Shown: positions 23,039-30,661 of the stretch, piece after piece
How the letters are laid out: each line of letters begins with the position of its first letter
Numbering within the stretch: position 1 is the first letter of the stretch
Origin: Acidimicrobiales bacterium
GTDB taxonomy: Bacteria > Actinomycetota > Acidimicrobiia > Acidimicrobiales > JABEUL01
Assembly (NCBI GenBank): GCA_013044465.1
Contig: JABEUL010000089.1
Span: 1 to 33,428 of the forward strand
DNA: 33,428 bases
Direction of reading: 5' to 3'
Notes under the pieces: model-generated
Seen by the model: only the letters and a program-made list of their open reading frames with translations
Database searches by the model: none
Told to the model about the DNA's origin: nothing
Program-made: the position numbers and the translations under genes

Positions 23039-24322
23039 ATGGAAAGATCCCACGACATGGCGGTTCATGGAAAACTAGTAGTTATTGGCCAGGGATACGT
23101 TGGCCTCCCACTTTCAATGCGAGCAGTCGAGGTCGGGTACCGAGTAATCGGTTTTGACGTGGATAAGTCTCGAGTAGACCTGTTAGCTTCTGGGATTACC
23201 TATATTGAAGATGTAACTTCAAACCAAATCAAAAGTGCCTTGGAAACTGACCGTTTTCAGCCATCATTTGATCCTAGTGATATTGATGACTTTGATTTTT
23301 GCGTAATTACAGTTCCAACTCCCCTTCGAGATGGACTTCCCGATCTCTCTTACATCACGGCAGCTTCCGCCATGATTGGCACAAGAATCAAAAAGGGTTC
23401 TTCGGTTATTTTGGAATCCACCACTTATCCAGGAACTACTTCTGAGCTAGTGCTTCCTGAACTCGAGAGGCTGAGCAACTTGGTGGCGGGAGTCGATTTC
23501 TACCTTGGCTATAGTCCAGAGAGAATTGATCCTGGAAACCCGAATTTCAATTTTATCAATACTCCTAAATTGGTTTCAGGGATCAATAAGGACTCGTTAG
23601 AAGCAATAAGTAATTTTTACAAGGACTTAGTTGATGAGACCGTTGAGCTTAAATCACCAGCCGAAGCCGAGATGGCAAAGCTATTGGAAAATACATTTAG
23701 GCATGTAAACGTAGCACTTGTTAATGAATTGGCTGTTTTTGCAAATGAGCTTGGAATTGATGTTTGGGAGGCCATCAGGGGAGCTGCTAGCAAGCCATTT
23801 GGTTTTATGCCTTTTTTCCCAGGACCAGGTGTAGGGGGTCACTGCTTGCCCATAGATCCATCGTATCTATCTTGGAAAGTCAAATTGCAGTTGGGTGAGA
23901 ATTTTAGATTTGTCGAGTTGGCAAATGATATCAATCATCACATGCCTCAGTTTGTTTCGAGAAGAGTGATGCTAGGCCTCAATGAAAGAGGGAAGGCTGT
24001 TAAGGGTTCAAACATTGTACTCGCGGGTCTTGCCTACAAGCCCAATACCTCCGATGCCAGAGAATCCCCTGGAGTTTCTGTGGCAGCTTCACTAATAGAG
24101 CTTGGGGCAAGGGTCATAGCGTGTGATCCTCTAGTTCGAAGAGAAGATGTCAATTTGTCACTCGAATGGAGAGATTTCAGCAAAGAGATAATGAAAGAGG
24201 CAGACGTAGTGGTGATACTTGCTCCTCATAGAGATTTTGATTTAAATGAAATCGTTGAGAATGCGAGTTATATATTAGATACAAGGCATGTCCTAGTCGG
24301 AGAAAATGTTGAGTACCTGTAG
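23039..24322 (+). CDS. wecC: UDP-N-acetyl-D-mannosamine/glucosamine 6-dehydrogenase
   Basis: An NAD+-dependent UDP-sugar 6-dehydrogenase (four-electron oxidation of C6 to a carboxylate) of 427 residues. The Rossmann motif VVIGQGYVGLPL is near the N-terminus; the central domain has YSPERIDPG and ENTFRHVNVALVNELA (conserved catalytic Lys/Asn region). The nucleophile Cys269 is in GVGGHCLPIDP, and a C-terminal UDP-binding domain begins at about ILVAGLAYK-like text (NIVLAGLAYKPNTSDARESP). It is nearest to the WecC/WbpA group. The wecB-like epimerase 38 bases downstream supports UDP-ManNAc as substrate. The start could be ATG 23039 or 23057. Confidence 0.9.
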   Translation: MERSHDMAVHGKLVVIGQGYVGLPLSMRAVEVGYRVIGFDVDKSRVDLLASGITYIEDVTSNQIKSALETDRFQPSFDPSDIDDFDFCVITVPTPLRDGLPDLSYITAASAMIGTRIKKGSSVILESTTYPGTTSELVLPELERLSNLVAGVDFYLGYSPERIDPGNPNFNFINTPKLVSGINKDSLEAISNFYKDLVDETVELKSPAEAEMAKLLENTFRHVNVALVNELAVFANELGIDVWEAIRGAASKPFGFMPFFPGPGVGGHCLPIDPSYLSWKVKLQLGENFRFVELANDINHHMPQFVSRRVMLGLNERGKAVKGSNIVLAGLAYKPNTSDARESPGVSVAASLIELGARVIACDPLVRREDVNLSLEWRDFSKEIMKEADVVVILAPHRDFDLNEIVENASYILDTRHVLVGENVEYL

Positions 24323-24360
24323 TACTGCCTATTTGTTGATCCCATCAATAGGAAAATGAC

Positions 24361-25437
24361 TTGAAGATTTTAGTGGTGGCCGGAGCACGGCCCAATTTCA
24401 TGAAAGTTGCTCCAATTCTAAAAGAACTAGAGGCGAAGGGAATTGAGAATTTACTCGTACACACTGGGCAGCACTATGACCCACTTCTCTCTGACGTATT
24501 CTTTGCTGACTTGGGAATAAGGGAGCCTGATTATTCACTGGATGTTGGATCTGGTTCACATGCCCATCAAACTGCTCGAGTAATGGAGGCCTTCGAGTCT
24601 TTGGTGCAAGAAGTGTCTCCAGATGTAGTGATAGTAGTGGGGGATGTTAACTCTACTTTGGGATGTGCGCTAGTTGGCGCCAAAGCACCATGTAAGGTGG
24701 CCCACGTTGAGGCAGGGCTTAGAAGCAGGGACTGGACTATGCCTGAAGAAGTTAATAGGGTAGCTGTTGATCATGTGAGTGATTACTTGTTTGCGCCATC
24801 TCCTGATGCGGTTGAAAATTTGGAAAAAGAGGGTCTCGGAAAAAAGTCATATTTGGTTGGGAATGTAATGGTGGATACTTTATTATCCTCACTTCCCCTT
24901 GTTGAGAAATCTACAATTATGGAAAAACTTGGCATAGTTGGAGAGAACTACGCACTTGTTACTTTGCACCGACCTTCAAATGTCGATGATCCCGAGACAT
25001 TGCAGACTCTTTTAGAAGCCCTAGAAAAAATCAGCCAAGCCTGCAAAATTGTTTTTCCCATTCATCCGAGAACTCTTTTGAAACTGGAAGATACGACTAT
25101 TTCTCCAAATATCATTACTACCGAACCGGTCGGTTACCTTGACTGCATTGCCTTAGAGAAACACGCAAAAGTTGTTCTTACTGATTCAGGAGGAATACAA
25201 GAAGAAACTACAGTACTAGGCACACCTTGCTTAACGCTACGCGAATCAACTGAGCGGCCAATTACAGTCTCTCAAGGAACTAATCAAGTAGTGGGCACTG
25301 ACGTAAAGATTATTGTTGAAAAATCGTTGGAAATAATTAAAAACGGTTACCTTAAAAGATCACCTGCACTATGGGACGGAAAAGCCTCAGAGCGAATTGT
25401 AAATATTCTTGCTACGAATTGGGCCTCTCGCTACTGA
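24361..25437 (+). CDS. wecB: UDP-N-acetylglucosamine 2-epimerase (non-hydrolysing)
   Basis: Converts UDP-GlcNAc to UDP-ManNAc in the cytoplasm; 358 residues, normal length. Motifs: VAGARPNFMKVAPI at the start, HTGQHYD, GDVNSTLGCA, HVEAGLRSRDWTMPEEVNR (active-site acidic residues), LVTLHRPSNVDDP (active-site His), IHPRT, and TDSGGIQEETTVLGTPC with RESTERP (UDP binding and allosteric region). Start TTG 24361 with GGAAAA just upstream. It follows the dehydrogenase gene, so the pair supplies UDP-ManNAcA for the glycan begun by the divergent WecA/WbpL-like protein. Its last 7 bases overlap the convergent gene. Confidence 0.95.
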   Translation: MKILVVAGARPNFMKVAPILKELEAKGIENLLVHTGQHYDPLLSDVFFADLGIREPDYSLDVGSGSHAHQTARVMEAFESLVQEVSPDVVIVVGDVNSTLGCALVGAKAPCKVAHVEAGLRSRDWTMPEEVNRVAVDHVSDYLFAPSPDAVENLEKEGLGKKSYLVGNVMVDTLLSSLPLVEKSTIMEKLGIVGENYALVTLHRPSNVDDPETLQTLLEALEKISQACKIVFPIHPRTLLKLEDTTISPNIITTEPVGYLDCIALEKHAKVVLTDSGGIQEETTVLGTPCLTLRESTERPITVSQGTNQVVGTDVKIIVEKSLEIIKNGYLKRSPALWDGKASERIVNILATNWASRY

Positions 25438-26054
25438 GTAGGAAGGTAACTGGCTGCTTCTTTGGCTGTACAGGTGAATCCACTTGGTGCCTGGGTAATG
25501 GAGTTGCTACTTTGGCCATTTATGAAGATTAGATAACAGTTTCCATATCCAGAGCTCACCGCAGCATAAACAAACCCAATAGTATTGGGTAGATCAGTCG
25601 GCTCAGCTAGTGCACTAACCTCGAATGGTCCAGTAGATGCTATTGAATCAGGAATAATAGTTAGCTTTCCCAATCTCCATGGGGTGTTTGAATTAGTCGG
25701 CAAAAAGCTCGCAGAGGTTGATACTATTTGGTTCGCCAAGTAATTGAGACTTGCCTGAGCATTATTCTGCGCATTGTTCTTTTCAGTATGAATCGCGTAG
25801 ATCGGAATCACAATGGAGGCAAGAATTGCAAATGTCGCGATTGCCACATAGGTATAGACTCGACTCACAAAAATCCAATGATCACGTGCTTTGTTAATTT
25901 CGACACGTTTCTTCAATTTCTTATATTGGTGCTGGTAGATAAGGGCTGCAACTGTGCCTATCCAGAAATACCAGCCTGCGGCGAATTTGACACTTCTGTA
26001 TGCATACTCATTTGCCAGCTGATCTTCATAATGGTTGTTAGTAGATTCAGTCAC
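25431..26054 (-). CDS. Hypothetical protein with two membrane spans and an exported tail
   Basis: 207 residues, no family recognised. Two hydrophobic spans (FAAGWYFWIGTVAALIY at about 25-41 and a longer one at about 69-88) flank a basic loop KKLKKRVEINKARDHW. The remaining 115 residues are Ser/Asn/Thr-rich with two cysteines (GNCYLIF and GFTCTA) that could form a disulfide outside the cell. The two-span part loosely recalls small CD225-like membrane modules, but I would not assign it. GTG 26054 overlaps the TGA of the upstream beta-propeller gene (GTGA), so the two are translationally coupled and probably work together. Convergent with wecB, 7-base overlap, no room for a terminator. Confidence 0.65.
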   Translation of the reverse strand: MTESTNNHYEDQLANEYAYRSVKFAAGWYFWIGTVAALIYQHQYKKLKKRVEINKARDHWIFVSRVYTYVAIATFAILASIVIPIYAIHTEKNNAQNNAQASLNYLANQIVSTSASFLPTNSNTPWRLGKLTIIPDSIASTGPFEVSALAEPTDLPNTIGFVYAAVSSGYGNCYLIFINGQSSNSITQAPSGFTCTAKEAASYLPTQ

Positions 26055-27280
26055 TTTGTGCCTAAATTCATAGGACCAGAAGTAGTTAATTTATAGCTAG
26101 AAAGATCTAAAATACCGAGGCCTGCCTGATACCCATATATGAAGTAACAAGAATTACCCAATACGGTCACACCTACAACTGAATTCGGAGTAGTTATCTC
26201 TTTGACAATTTTACCTGAATTAACGTCAACAATAGATAGATTATCCGGATACTTGTGGCTACTTGGCAACGGTTCGAGCGCAGGATCAGATCCAGAAGAT
26301 ACCAATAGCTGGCTGCCATTAGGCAGAAAAGCAAGTGCAGTAACGCCAGATTGCACACTTATAGTATTTGTTAAGTACGACGTAAGGTCAATCATCGTAA
26401 TTGTAGAATCGAAGTAGTTCCCAACTGCGAGTTTGGACCCATCTGGAGATATAGATAGAAATTGAGGGTCTTTCCCCACAGAAATTGATTTAACTGTTTG
26501 GAATGTTTTCGTGCTAATTACAGATAACGTGCCATATGTAGGATTTGCACCTGGGCCAAAGATGCCATCTCCATTATTGAGCACATAGAGAAGTGATCCG
26601 TCGGCAGAAATTGCTAGGCCAACGGGGTAGCTACCTGAAAATAGGCTGGCTCCAGTATCGGTGCTGCTGGCTGAAAAGGTGTTAGTTATTTTGTTTGAAG
26701 ATAAGTCCACAACACTAATACTTCCCGGAACTGAGAGAGATGCAAATGCTACATAGGCATATTGTCCATTAGGAGATATCACAACTGCAGTTGGAAGACC
26801 TCCAATCGGAATACTTGCGATAACACTTTTTAGTTGGATGCTGACAACGTCCAGTTCCCCTATACCGACGGAAAGAATATTTGAAGAATCAAAATTTGAA
26901 TAGATTATATAAGCTGTGTTTCCATCTGGTGACAGGGCTACACCCATGGCCGTCTGGGTAGTTGAAATAGATGCGATTTGGCTTCCTTTAGCTGTGACGA
27001 CCAAATTATTTAGAAACGCATCTACATAAGCAACCTCGCCTGATTGTGAGTTACTCGCAATGCTTGAACCACTTGAATTTGATCCAGATCCTGGGAAATT
27101 GAAGTTACAGTTGCCAAAAGATATGCTGAAAGTGCCAACAAAAATAATTGCAGCAACAATGATCCCTATAAAAGAATTAACCCCGGCGCCAAATCCCAAA
27201 AATGCAAAGCTTTCGATCCAACCATTAGTATTCAATTTTACCTTCTGCTCTTCAAGCTTGAGCTGATCGAATACATCCAA
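26051..27280 (-). CDS. Membrane-anchored YVTN-type beta-propeller protein
   Basis: 409 residues. A cytoplasmic start of about 30 residues, one span at about 33-55 (GVNSFIGIIVAAIIFVGTF), then a Gly/Ser linker and about 300 residues of beta-propeller repeats. Each repeat has an AxSPDGxxxYV-like core: ALSPDGNTAYIIY, VISPNGQYAYVAF, AISADGSLLYVLN, SISPDGSKLAVGN, AFLPNGSQLLVSS. Such propellers bind proteins or surface ligands outside the cell; no enzymatic motif is seen. TTG 27280 is chosen because AGGAGG (27291-27296) precedes it by 10 nt. It is coupled to the downstream two-span gene by a GTGA overlap. The high Ser/Asn/Thr content fits an exported protein. Confidence 0.8.
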   Translation of the reverse strand: MDVFDQLKLEEQKVKLNTNGWIESFAFLGFGAGVNSFIGIIVAAIIFVGTFSISFGNCNFNFPGSGSNSSGSSIASNSQSGEVAYVDAFLNNLVVTAKGSQIASISTTQTAMGVALSPDGNTAYIIYSNFDSSNILSVGIGELDVVSIQLKSVIASIPIGGLPTAVVISPNGQYAYVAFASLSVPGSISVVDLSSNKITNTFSASSTDTGASLFSGSYPVGLAISADGSLLYVLNNGDGIFGPGANPTYGTLSVISTKTFQTVKSISVGKDPQFLSISPDGSKLAVGNYFDSTITMIDLTSYLTNTISVQSGVTALAFLPNGSQLLVSSGSDPALEPLPSSHKYPDNLSIVDVNSGKIVKEITTPNSVVGVTVLGNSCYFIYGYQAGLGILDLSSYKLTTSGPMNLGTK

Positions 27281-27290
27281 CTTTAGGTGA

Positions 27291-27296
27291 CCTCCT
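27291..27296 (-). promoter_or_regulatory. Strong SD fixing a TTG start
   Basis: On the minus strand AGGAGG lies 10 bases before TTG 27280. It is the best ribosome site near any TTG start in the window and decides this start. Confidence 0.75.
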
Positions 27297-27300
27297 ATTA

Positions 27301-27693
27301 AGGATTATATATCTAGAGGCTAAATTTCTCAACAAGTATCTCTAATTACTTAAATCCAACAACTGTTTGCGACCTTGATTAACTTTGCGAGTGAAAGCTC
27401 GATGCAAGCCTTCGAGATCTGAGGCTCAAGGGGAATTGGTACGCCGTGTAGTAGCTAGAAAATTCGCAGTTGCTTTAAGGAATGTGGCTCCAGATTATGA
27501 GTATACGGATTGTGTGGGGTATTAACTGCTTGCTTCTTGCGTAGAGCATGTTTTGCAAAATATTGATGCCAATTAAATGAATTCAGGCCTACCTTTTGGC
27601 GCTCTAAATAACTTGTCATCAGAGGCTTCTTGATTGTAAATGGCCCCAAATAAGGTTTAGCAGTAGCGGAACTACATTAATTGTTAGAGTTCT
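27301..27693. other. Intergenic region of 393 bp without a recognised gene
   Basis: It lies upstream of the beta-propeller gene and downstream of the interrupted anchored-protein gene, both on the minus strand. A minus-strand frame of 64 codons (27455-27649) has no recognisable features. An AGCCT/AGGCT hairpin lies near 27407-27426, and the text just after it resembles a tRNA D-arm without forming a tRNA. The propeller promoter is probably at 27300-27360; I see no clear hexamers. Confidence 0.4.
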
Positions 27694-28392
27694 TTACGGC
27701 CCATAACCTGGCAAGTACTGCAATGTTCGCTCCGCGACCTGCCATTGGCCTGAGCTATTCTTGACGAGGCTTGCGGAAAGTGTTTCACGATCGTAGATTT
27801 CACGCCATGTAAGGTGCGAGCTGGAAACTTGGGATGGCACGTTTGCAGTCATCCGCCATATAGAGATAACCACCTGTTCGGTTGCGGAGGTTGGTGAAAT
27901 TGTTTGAGTTTGGGTGCTCAGTATTTTTACTCCGCATGCACCCCAAATGCTTTGAGGTTCTCCTTTTGAAATATATTCCCCCATAATTGTTGTTTCTATG
28001 GGAACAAGGTTGCTGGCAATTGAAGTCGTGAAGTAACGGTTGACTTCTCCAACTGTTGTCTTAAGGCATGCCTGAGCCATGGTTGGCTCCAAGAAAGCAG
28101 CTGGCTTGCCATTAGAATCTATTGCCATCCTCCACGGTGAGGTCGTCTCACTGATCGTTCCTTGATCGTCAGTAAGCTTGTCAGTTGCAAAAACCCGCCC
28201 ATCAGAACTGCAACTGTATCCACCTAGGTCCAACTGCGCAGTTTCTGATGCAACCACGGCTTCTTACGCTGCTGCTGCAGCTGCGGACGATCCACTACCC
28301 CGAATTAGCACATAGCCTCCAGCCATAGTGCCTATGATTAATCCTGCTAAAATAAGAAAAAGAAAGAGAAATCTTGCCGACCTCAACTGCAT
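27694..28392 (-). pseudogene. Membrane-anchored exported protein interrupted by an in-frame TAA
   Basis: One continuous frame of 233 codons with a single TAA at 28264-28266. Upstream of the stop (ATG 28390-28392, AAGGGA just before it) are 42 codons: basic MQLRSAR, a hydrophobic span FLFLFLILAGLIIG, and a linker ending GSGSSAAAAAA. Immediately after the stop come Glu-Ala and a 187-codon domain (27694-28257) with four Cys, no membrane span and a Ser/Thr-rich exported look. The Ala-rich linker directly meeting the domain in the same frame implies one ancestral protein split by a single base change (CAA or GAA to TAA). The downstream part alone would have no signal peptide; its GTG 28257 lacks an SD. 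No family is recognised. Readthrough, reinitiation or a sequencing error are alternatives. Confidence 0.75.
28264..28392 (-). CDS. 42-residue membrane anchor (5' fragment of the interrupted gene)
   Basis: The translatable piece before the TAA: basic N-terminus, one hydrophobic span of about 20 residues, a short GGYVLIRGSGSS stretch and six Ala. It has its own SD and promoter, so a small membrane peptide is probably still made even if the rest is lost. Confidence 0.6.
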   Translation of the reverse strand: MQLRSARFLFLFLILAGLIIGTMAGGYVLIRGSGSSAAAAAA

Positions 28393-28419
28393 CTTCCCTT
28401 ATTAAGGTTCATAACCCTT

Positions 28420-28448
28420 ATAATACCCAGCTTTCAAAGGTTCCACAA
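28420..28448 (-). promoter_or_regulatory. Promoter of the interrupted anchored-protein gene
   Basis: On the minus strand TTGTGG (28443-28448) and TATTAT (28420-28425) are exactly 17 bases apart. The predicted transcript starts near 28413, about 20 bases before the ATG at 28392, leaving room for the AAGGGA ribosome site. This is among the best sigma-70-like promoters in the window. Confidence 0.55.
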
Positions 28449-28634
28449 GCTATTCCTCTAGCTTATTCAAGACTAGTTCTTGGTTATGTTTTTGCCTTGC
28501 GTAATTTTAACCTCCGTAAACGTTTGGGAAGGTTTGCTCAAACTTGGGGTGGATCGGACTAATGAGCGCCAGGCAAGTCACTGTGGAAACTATAGCAACA
28601 ATAACTCTTTAGAACGCTCCCGAAGGACAACCTG

Positions 28635-28648
28635 TATACTGCAGTATA
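28635..28648. promoter_or_regulatory. 14-bp perfect palindrome carrying -10-like hexamers on both strands
   Basis: TATACTGCAGTATA is perfectly palindromic and ends 3 bases before the ATG at 28652. Each half reads as a -10-like TATACT, one per strand. It could be an operator, a leaderless promoter element, or both. No matching -35 is evident. Confidence 0.45.
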
Positions 28649-28651
28649 GAG

Positions 28652-29221
28652 ATGGCTAGATCTGACATAACACAATTTGATTATCAAAAAGTCGCAAAAT
28701 TAGATACTAATATGTGGATTTCTTATCGCAATTCTGATCGCAAAGTGATTGCTCTATTCTTGGAAGCATTCCGGCTGATTAAACATGAACTTCGCTTTAA
28801 CTGGATTACAACTTTTAAGATGGCAATTTACGCGGGCCAGGCCGCAGCAGTTTATAGATTGAGGAAAGGCAATGAGAACTATGGTCGGGCACAAAAAAAT
28901 CTAACAAAACTTTTTAAAACAGTTTCAGATAACTGTACTCAACCGTTTGATTACAGCGAAGCTGCCAAATTAGAACTGGAGTGGTGGGATATACAGCGTT
29001 ACCCAGAAAAACACAAGAAAAGTCTTGAGCAAAGTCTCGCCGAAAACATGGCAGCCGTTTATAATGTAACTGCCACAAAAACAGAGGGTTATGGCCGAAA
29101 TAGAGCGAAGGCTTTGTTGCTATTGAGTAAAGATGACCTGACATTTGATGAAGGCGAATTTTCGACACTTTTGAACAAATCATGGGAGTCATTACACGAA
29201 TCAGTACAAAATGAAAATTAA
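28652..29221 (+). CDS. Conserved hypothetical protein
   Basis: A soluble, mostly alpha-helical protein of 189 residues rich in Lys, Glu, Trp and Tyr. Recognisable blocks are FDYQKVAKLDTNMWISYR at the start, GQAAAVYRLRKGNENY, PFDYSEAAKLELEWWDIQRYP in the middle and LNKSWESLHESV at the end. FDY-x3-AKL appears twice (residues 9-17 and about 99-107), perhaps marking an internal repeat. I recall similar uncharacterised proteins in scattered bacteria, with the ELEWW-x4-RYP block conserved; that is memory, not a search. No catalytic motif can be named. It has no good SD: a palindrome fills the space just before the ATG. It is alone between two minus-strand exported-protein genes. Confidence 0.7.
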   Translation: MARSDITQFDYQKVAKLDTNMWISYRNSDRKVIALFLEAFRLIKHELRFNWITTFKMAIYAGQAAAVYRLRKGNENYGRAQKNLTKLFKTVSDNCTQPFDYSEAAKLELEWWDIQRYPEKHKKSLEQSLAENMAAVYNVTATKTEGYGRNRAKALLLLSKDDLTFDEGEFSTLLNKSWESLHESVQNEN

Positions 29222-29300
29222 CCCATATCTCATAAATGCGCCGAGATCAAGAGCTTTATTATTGCCCTAAAAGAGGCGCCAACTTCTCTTTAGTAATTTC

Positions 29301-29355
29301 AAATCGTCATGCATGATGCGATTTAAATTGCTTATTGACAACTATCAGGTAGTTG
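29301..29355. repeat. Two small inverted repeats
   Basis: AAATCG / CGATTT (29301-29306, 29319-29324) encloses the perfect palindrome TCATGCATGA. Next to it CAACTA / TAGTTG (29339-29344, 29350-29355) forms a 6-bp stem. They lie between an orphan gene and a transposase remnant and could be the element's end structures or regulatory sites. Confidence 0.3.
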
Positions 29356-29466
29356 AGAGGTCCCCAGCATCTGGTCTACTCAGTATGTGGGTACAACTTT
29401 GCTTATTTTGCCAAAGCTAGCTAACTAGTTTGTTCCAATTGAAAGAACTTCTTGGAATGCCTTCCT

Positions 29467-29670
29467 CTCCGTTTTTGGGCCAAAGATGCCAATAGAGAAC
29501 TAGTTGGAGTAAATCCGCAATATACATCACAAACCTGTCCGGTCTACAGACATGCTTCTAACGAGGATAGAAAAACTCGGGAAGAGTTTCCATGTAGACA
29601 TTGTAGATATTTATAAAATGCTGACATTAAATTGGTTCATGGTTGGACCAACTCCTCAAAAACCTCAAAT
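29467..29670 (+). pseudogene. Decayed 3' fragment of an IS200/IS605-type TnpB (OrfB) gene
   Basis: In the frame containing GTA 29509 the text reads WAKDANRELVGVNPQYTSQTCPVYRH (written here in parts: RELVGVNP, QYTSQTCPVYRH, EEFPCRHCRYL, stop, NADI). This is the zinc-ribbon end of TnpB, normally VNPxYTSQTCSxCGH...FxCxxCGYxxxADxNAA. Cys codons are at 29536, 29593 and 29602. The second Cys is Tyr (TAC at 29545), a TAA at 29614 cuts the frame just before NADI, and the conserved NADINAA continuation is degraded. No RuvC-part sequence is recognised upstream, so only the last part survives. It is an inactive relic of a mobile element in the 477-bp gap 29222-29698; the rest of that gap holds only the inverted repeats listed. 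Confidence 0.75.
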
Positions 29671-29698
29671 GTCGAGAAGTAATCTCTAGCTATTTCTT

Positions 29699-30661
29699 TT
29701 AAAAACTCGCCGGGAGTGCCGCTGCCACAGCTGCACAGAAAGGAAGGATAAGTAGCATCAAAACTCCGAAAGTTACTAATGCTGCAAGTAGCTTTTTCCA
29801 ACCCTTTATATGGCGCATCGAAAGTCTGAACAATAAATAGTCAAAAAATAATAGAACACCCCAACCGATTTCCGGGGATGTCGAGCTGGTACTTCCAGCA
29901 AGAAGAGACTTGGCATTTTTAAGTGACCCCCCTGAATTGGGCGAAGTTTTAGGGGCATTTGGTTTGGAGCTAGAACTTGGTGTATTTGAATTAACAACTT
30001 CAACTATTCCTAAAAGGTGAGCCACAACGACTAAGCGGGTAGCTGCACTGTATTTTGGATTACAAGTAGTTAGCGTCAGACGATTGTCACCAAATTGCCT
30101 AAGGATGGTTATATCGTAAGGTTCTCTGACATCAATATTTGTGACTAAGTATTCAAGTGTCCCAATCGTAGAAGTTAAAAATATTGGATCCCCACCTTTT
30201 AACTCAGCCAAATTGTAAAAGGGATGCAAGTATGTTGTTCGGTGACCTGCAATCGCTACGTTTCCAGCCATCCCTGGAAGCGAGGTACCTTGGTAATGCC
30301 CAGGACCCAACCTGAGATCTCCGGTCTGAGTCCCTTCTACCACTACCATTTGCAGTCCGATTGCAGGAATATTTATCTCTGCTATTGGTGAGCCTTGCTG
30401 TGGATTCGACGATGTTGAAGTTGGAAGGTTAATCGGAACTACTTTGAAAGATTTCTTAGAAACCGGAATCTTGGGGCTGGGAATGATTTTTTCAATTTCG
30501 GTTTTTAGTTTGGCTTGACTACTTGCGGTGAATGCACCTGTTCCAAAGAGAACATAAATGAGGAGAACCAATAATATTAGAGCAGTAAATATAAGGAATC
30601 TTCCGAGTTCACCTATGAAAAGTCGTAGAAAGCTGCGGTTATGTGAATCTGTATTTTTCAT
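29699..30661 (-). CDS. Class E-like sortase with C-terminal membrane spans
   Basis: A membrane-bound transpeptidase of 320 residues from ATG 30661, chosen because it overlaps the upstream stop as ATGA; a longer frame to 30727 would overlap that gene by 70 bases. An N-terminal span is at about 21-38. The catalytic domain has His140 (IAGHRTTYLHPFYNL), Cys200 (LTLTTCNPKYSAATR) and Arg209, the class E/D-like signature. A Ser/Pro-rich stretch then leads to two more hydrophobic segments at about 266-280 and 291-315, unusual since most class E sortases have only the N-terminal anchor. No obvious LPxTG or LAxTG substrate with a C-terminal anchor is encoded in the window. Its neighbours encode exported proteins that might be its clients (inference). 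Confidence 0.9.
   Translation of the reverse strand: MKNTDSHNRSFLRLFIGELGRFLIFTALILLVLLIYVLFGTGAFTASSQAKLKTEIEKIIPSPKIPVSKKSFKVVPINLPTSTSSNPQQGSPIAEINIPAIGLQMVVVEGTQTGDLRLGPGHYQGTSLPGMAGNVAIAGHRTTYLHPFYNLAELKGGDPIFLTSTIGTLEYLVTNIDVREPYDITILRQFGDNRLTLTTCNPKYSAATRLVVVAHLLGIVEVVNSNTPSSSSKPNAPKTSPNSGGSLKNAKSLLAGSTSSTSPEIGWGVLLFFDYLLFRLSMRHIKGWKKLLAALVTFGVLMLLILPFCAAVAAALPASF

Noticed and set aside
25728..26096. Plus-strand frame of 122 codons
   Set aside because: Antisense to the two-span protein gene; Cys/His/Ile-rich composition without a domain.
27421..27500. tRNA-Leu-like D-arm text (GGGGAATTGGTACGCC)
   Set aside because: No matching acceptor stem, anticodon stem-loop or GGTTCRANTCC T-arm follows, so it is not called as a tRNA or tRNA remnant.
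28374..28562. Plus-strand frame of 62 codons starting at TTG
   Set aside because: It overlaps the start and promoter of the minus-strand anchored protein, has no SD, and shows no recognisable domain.
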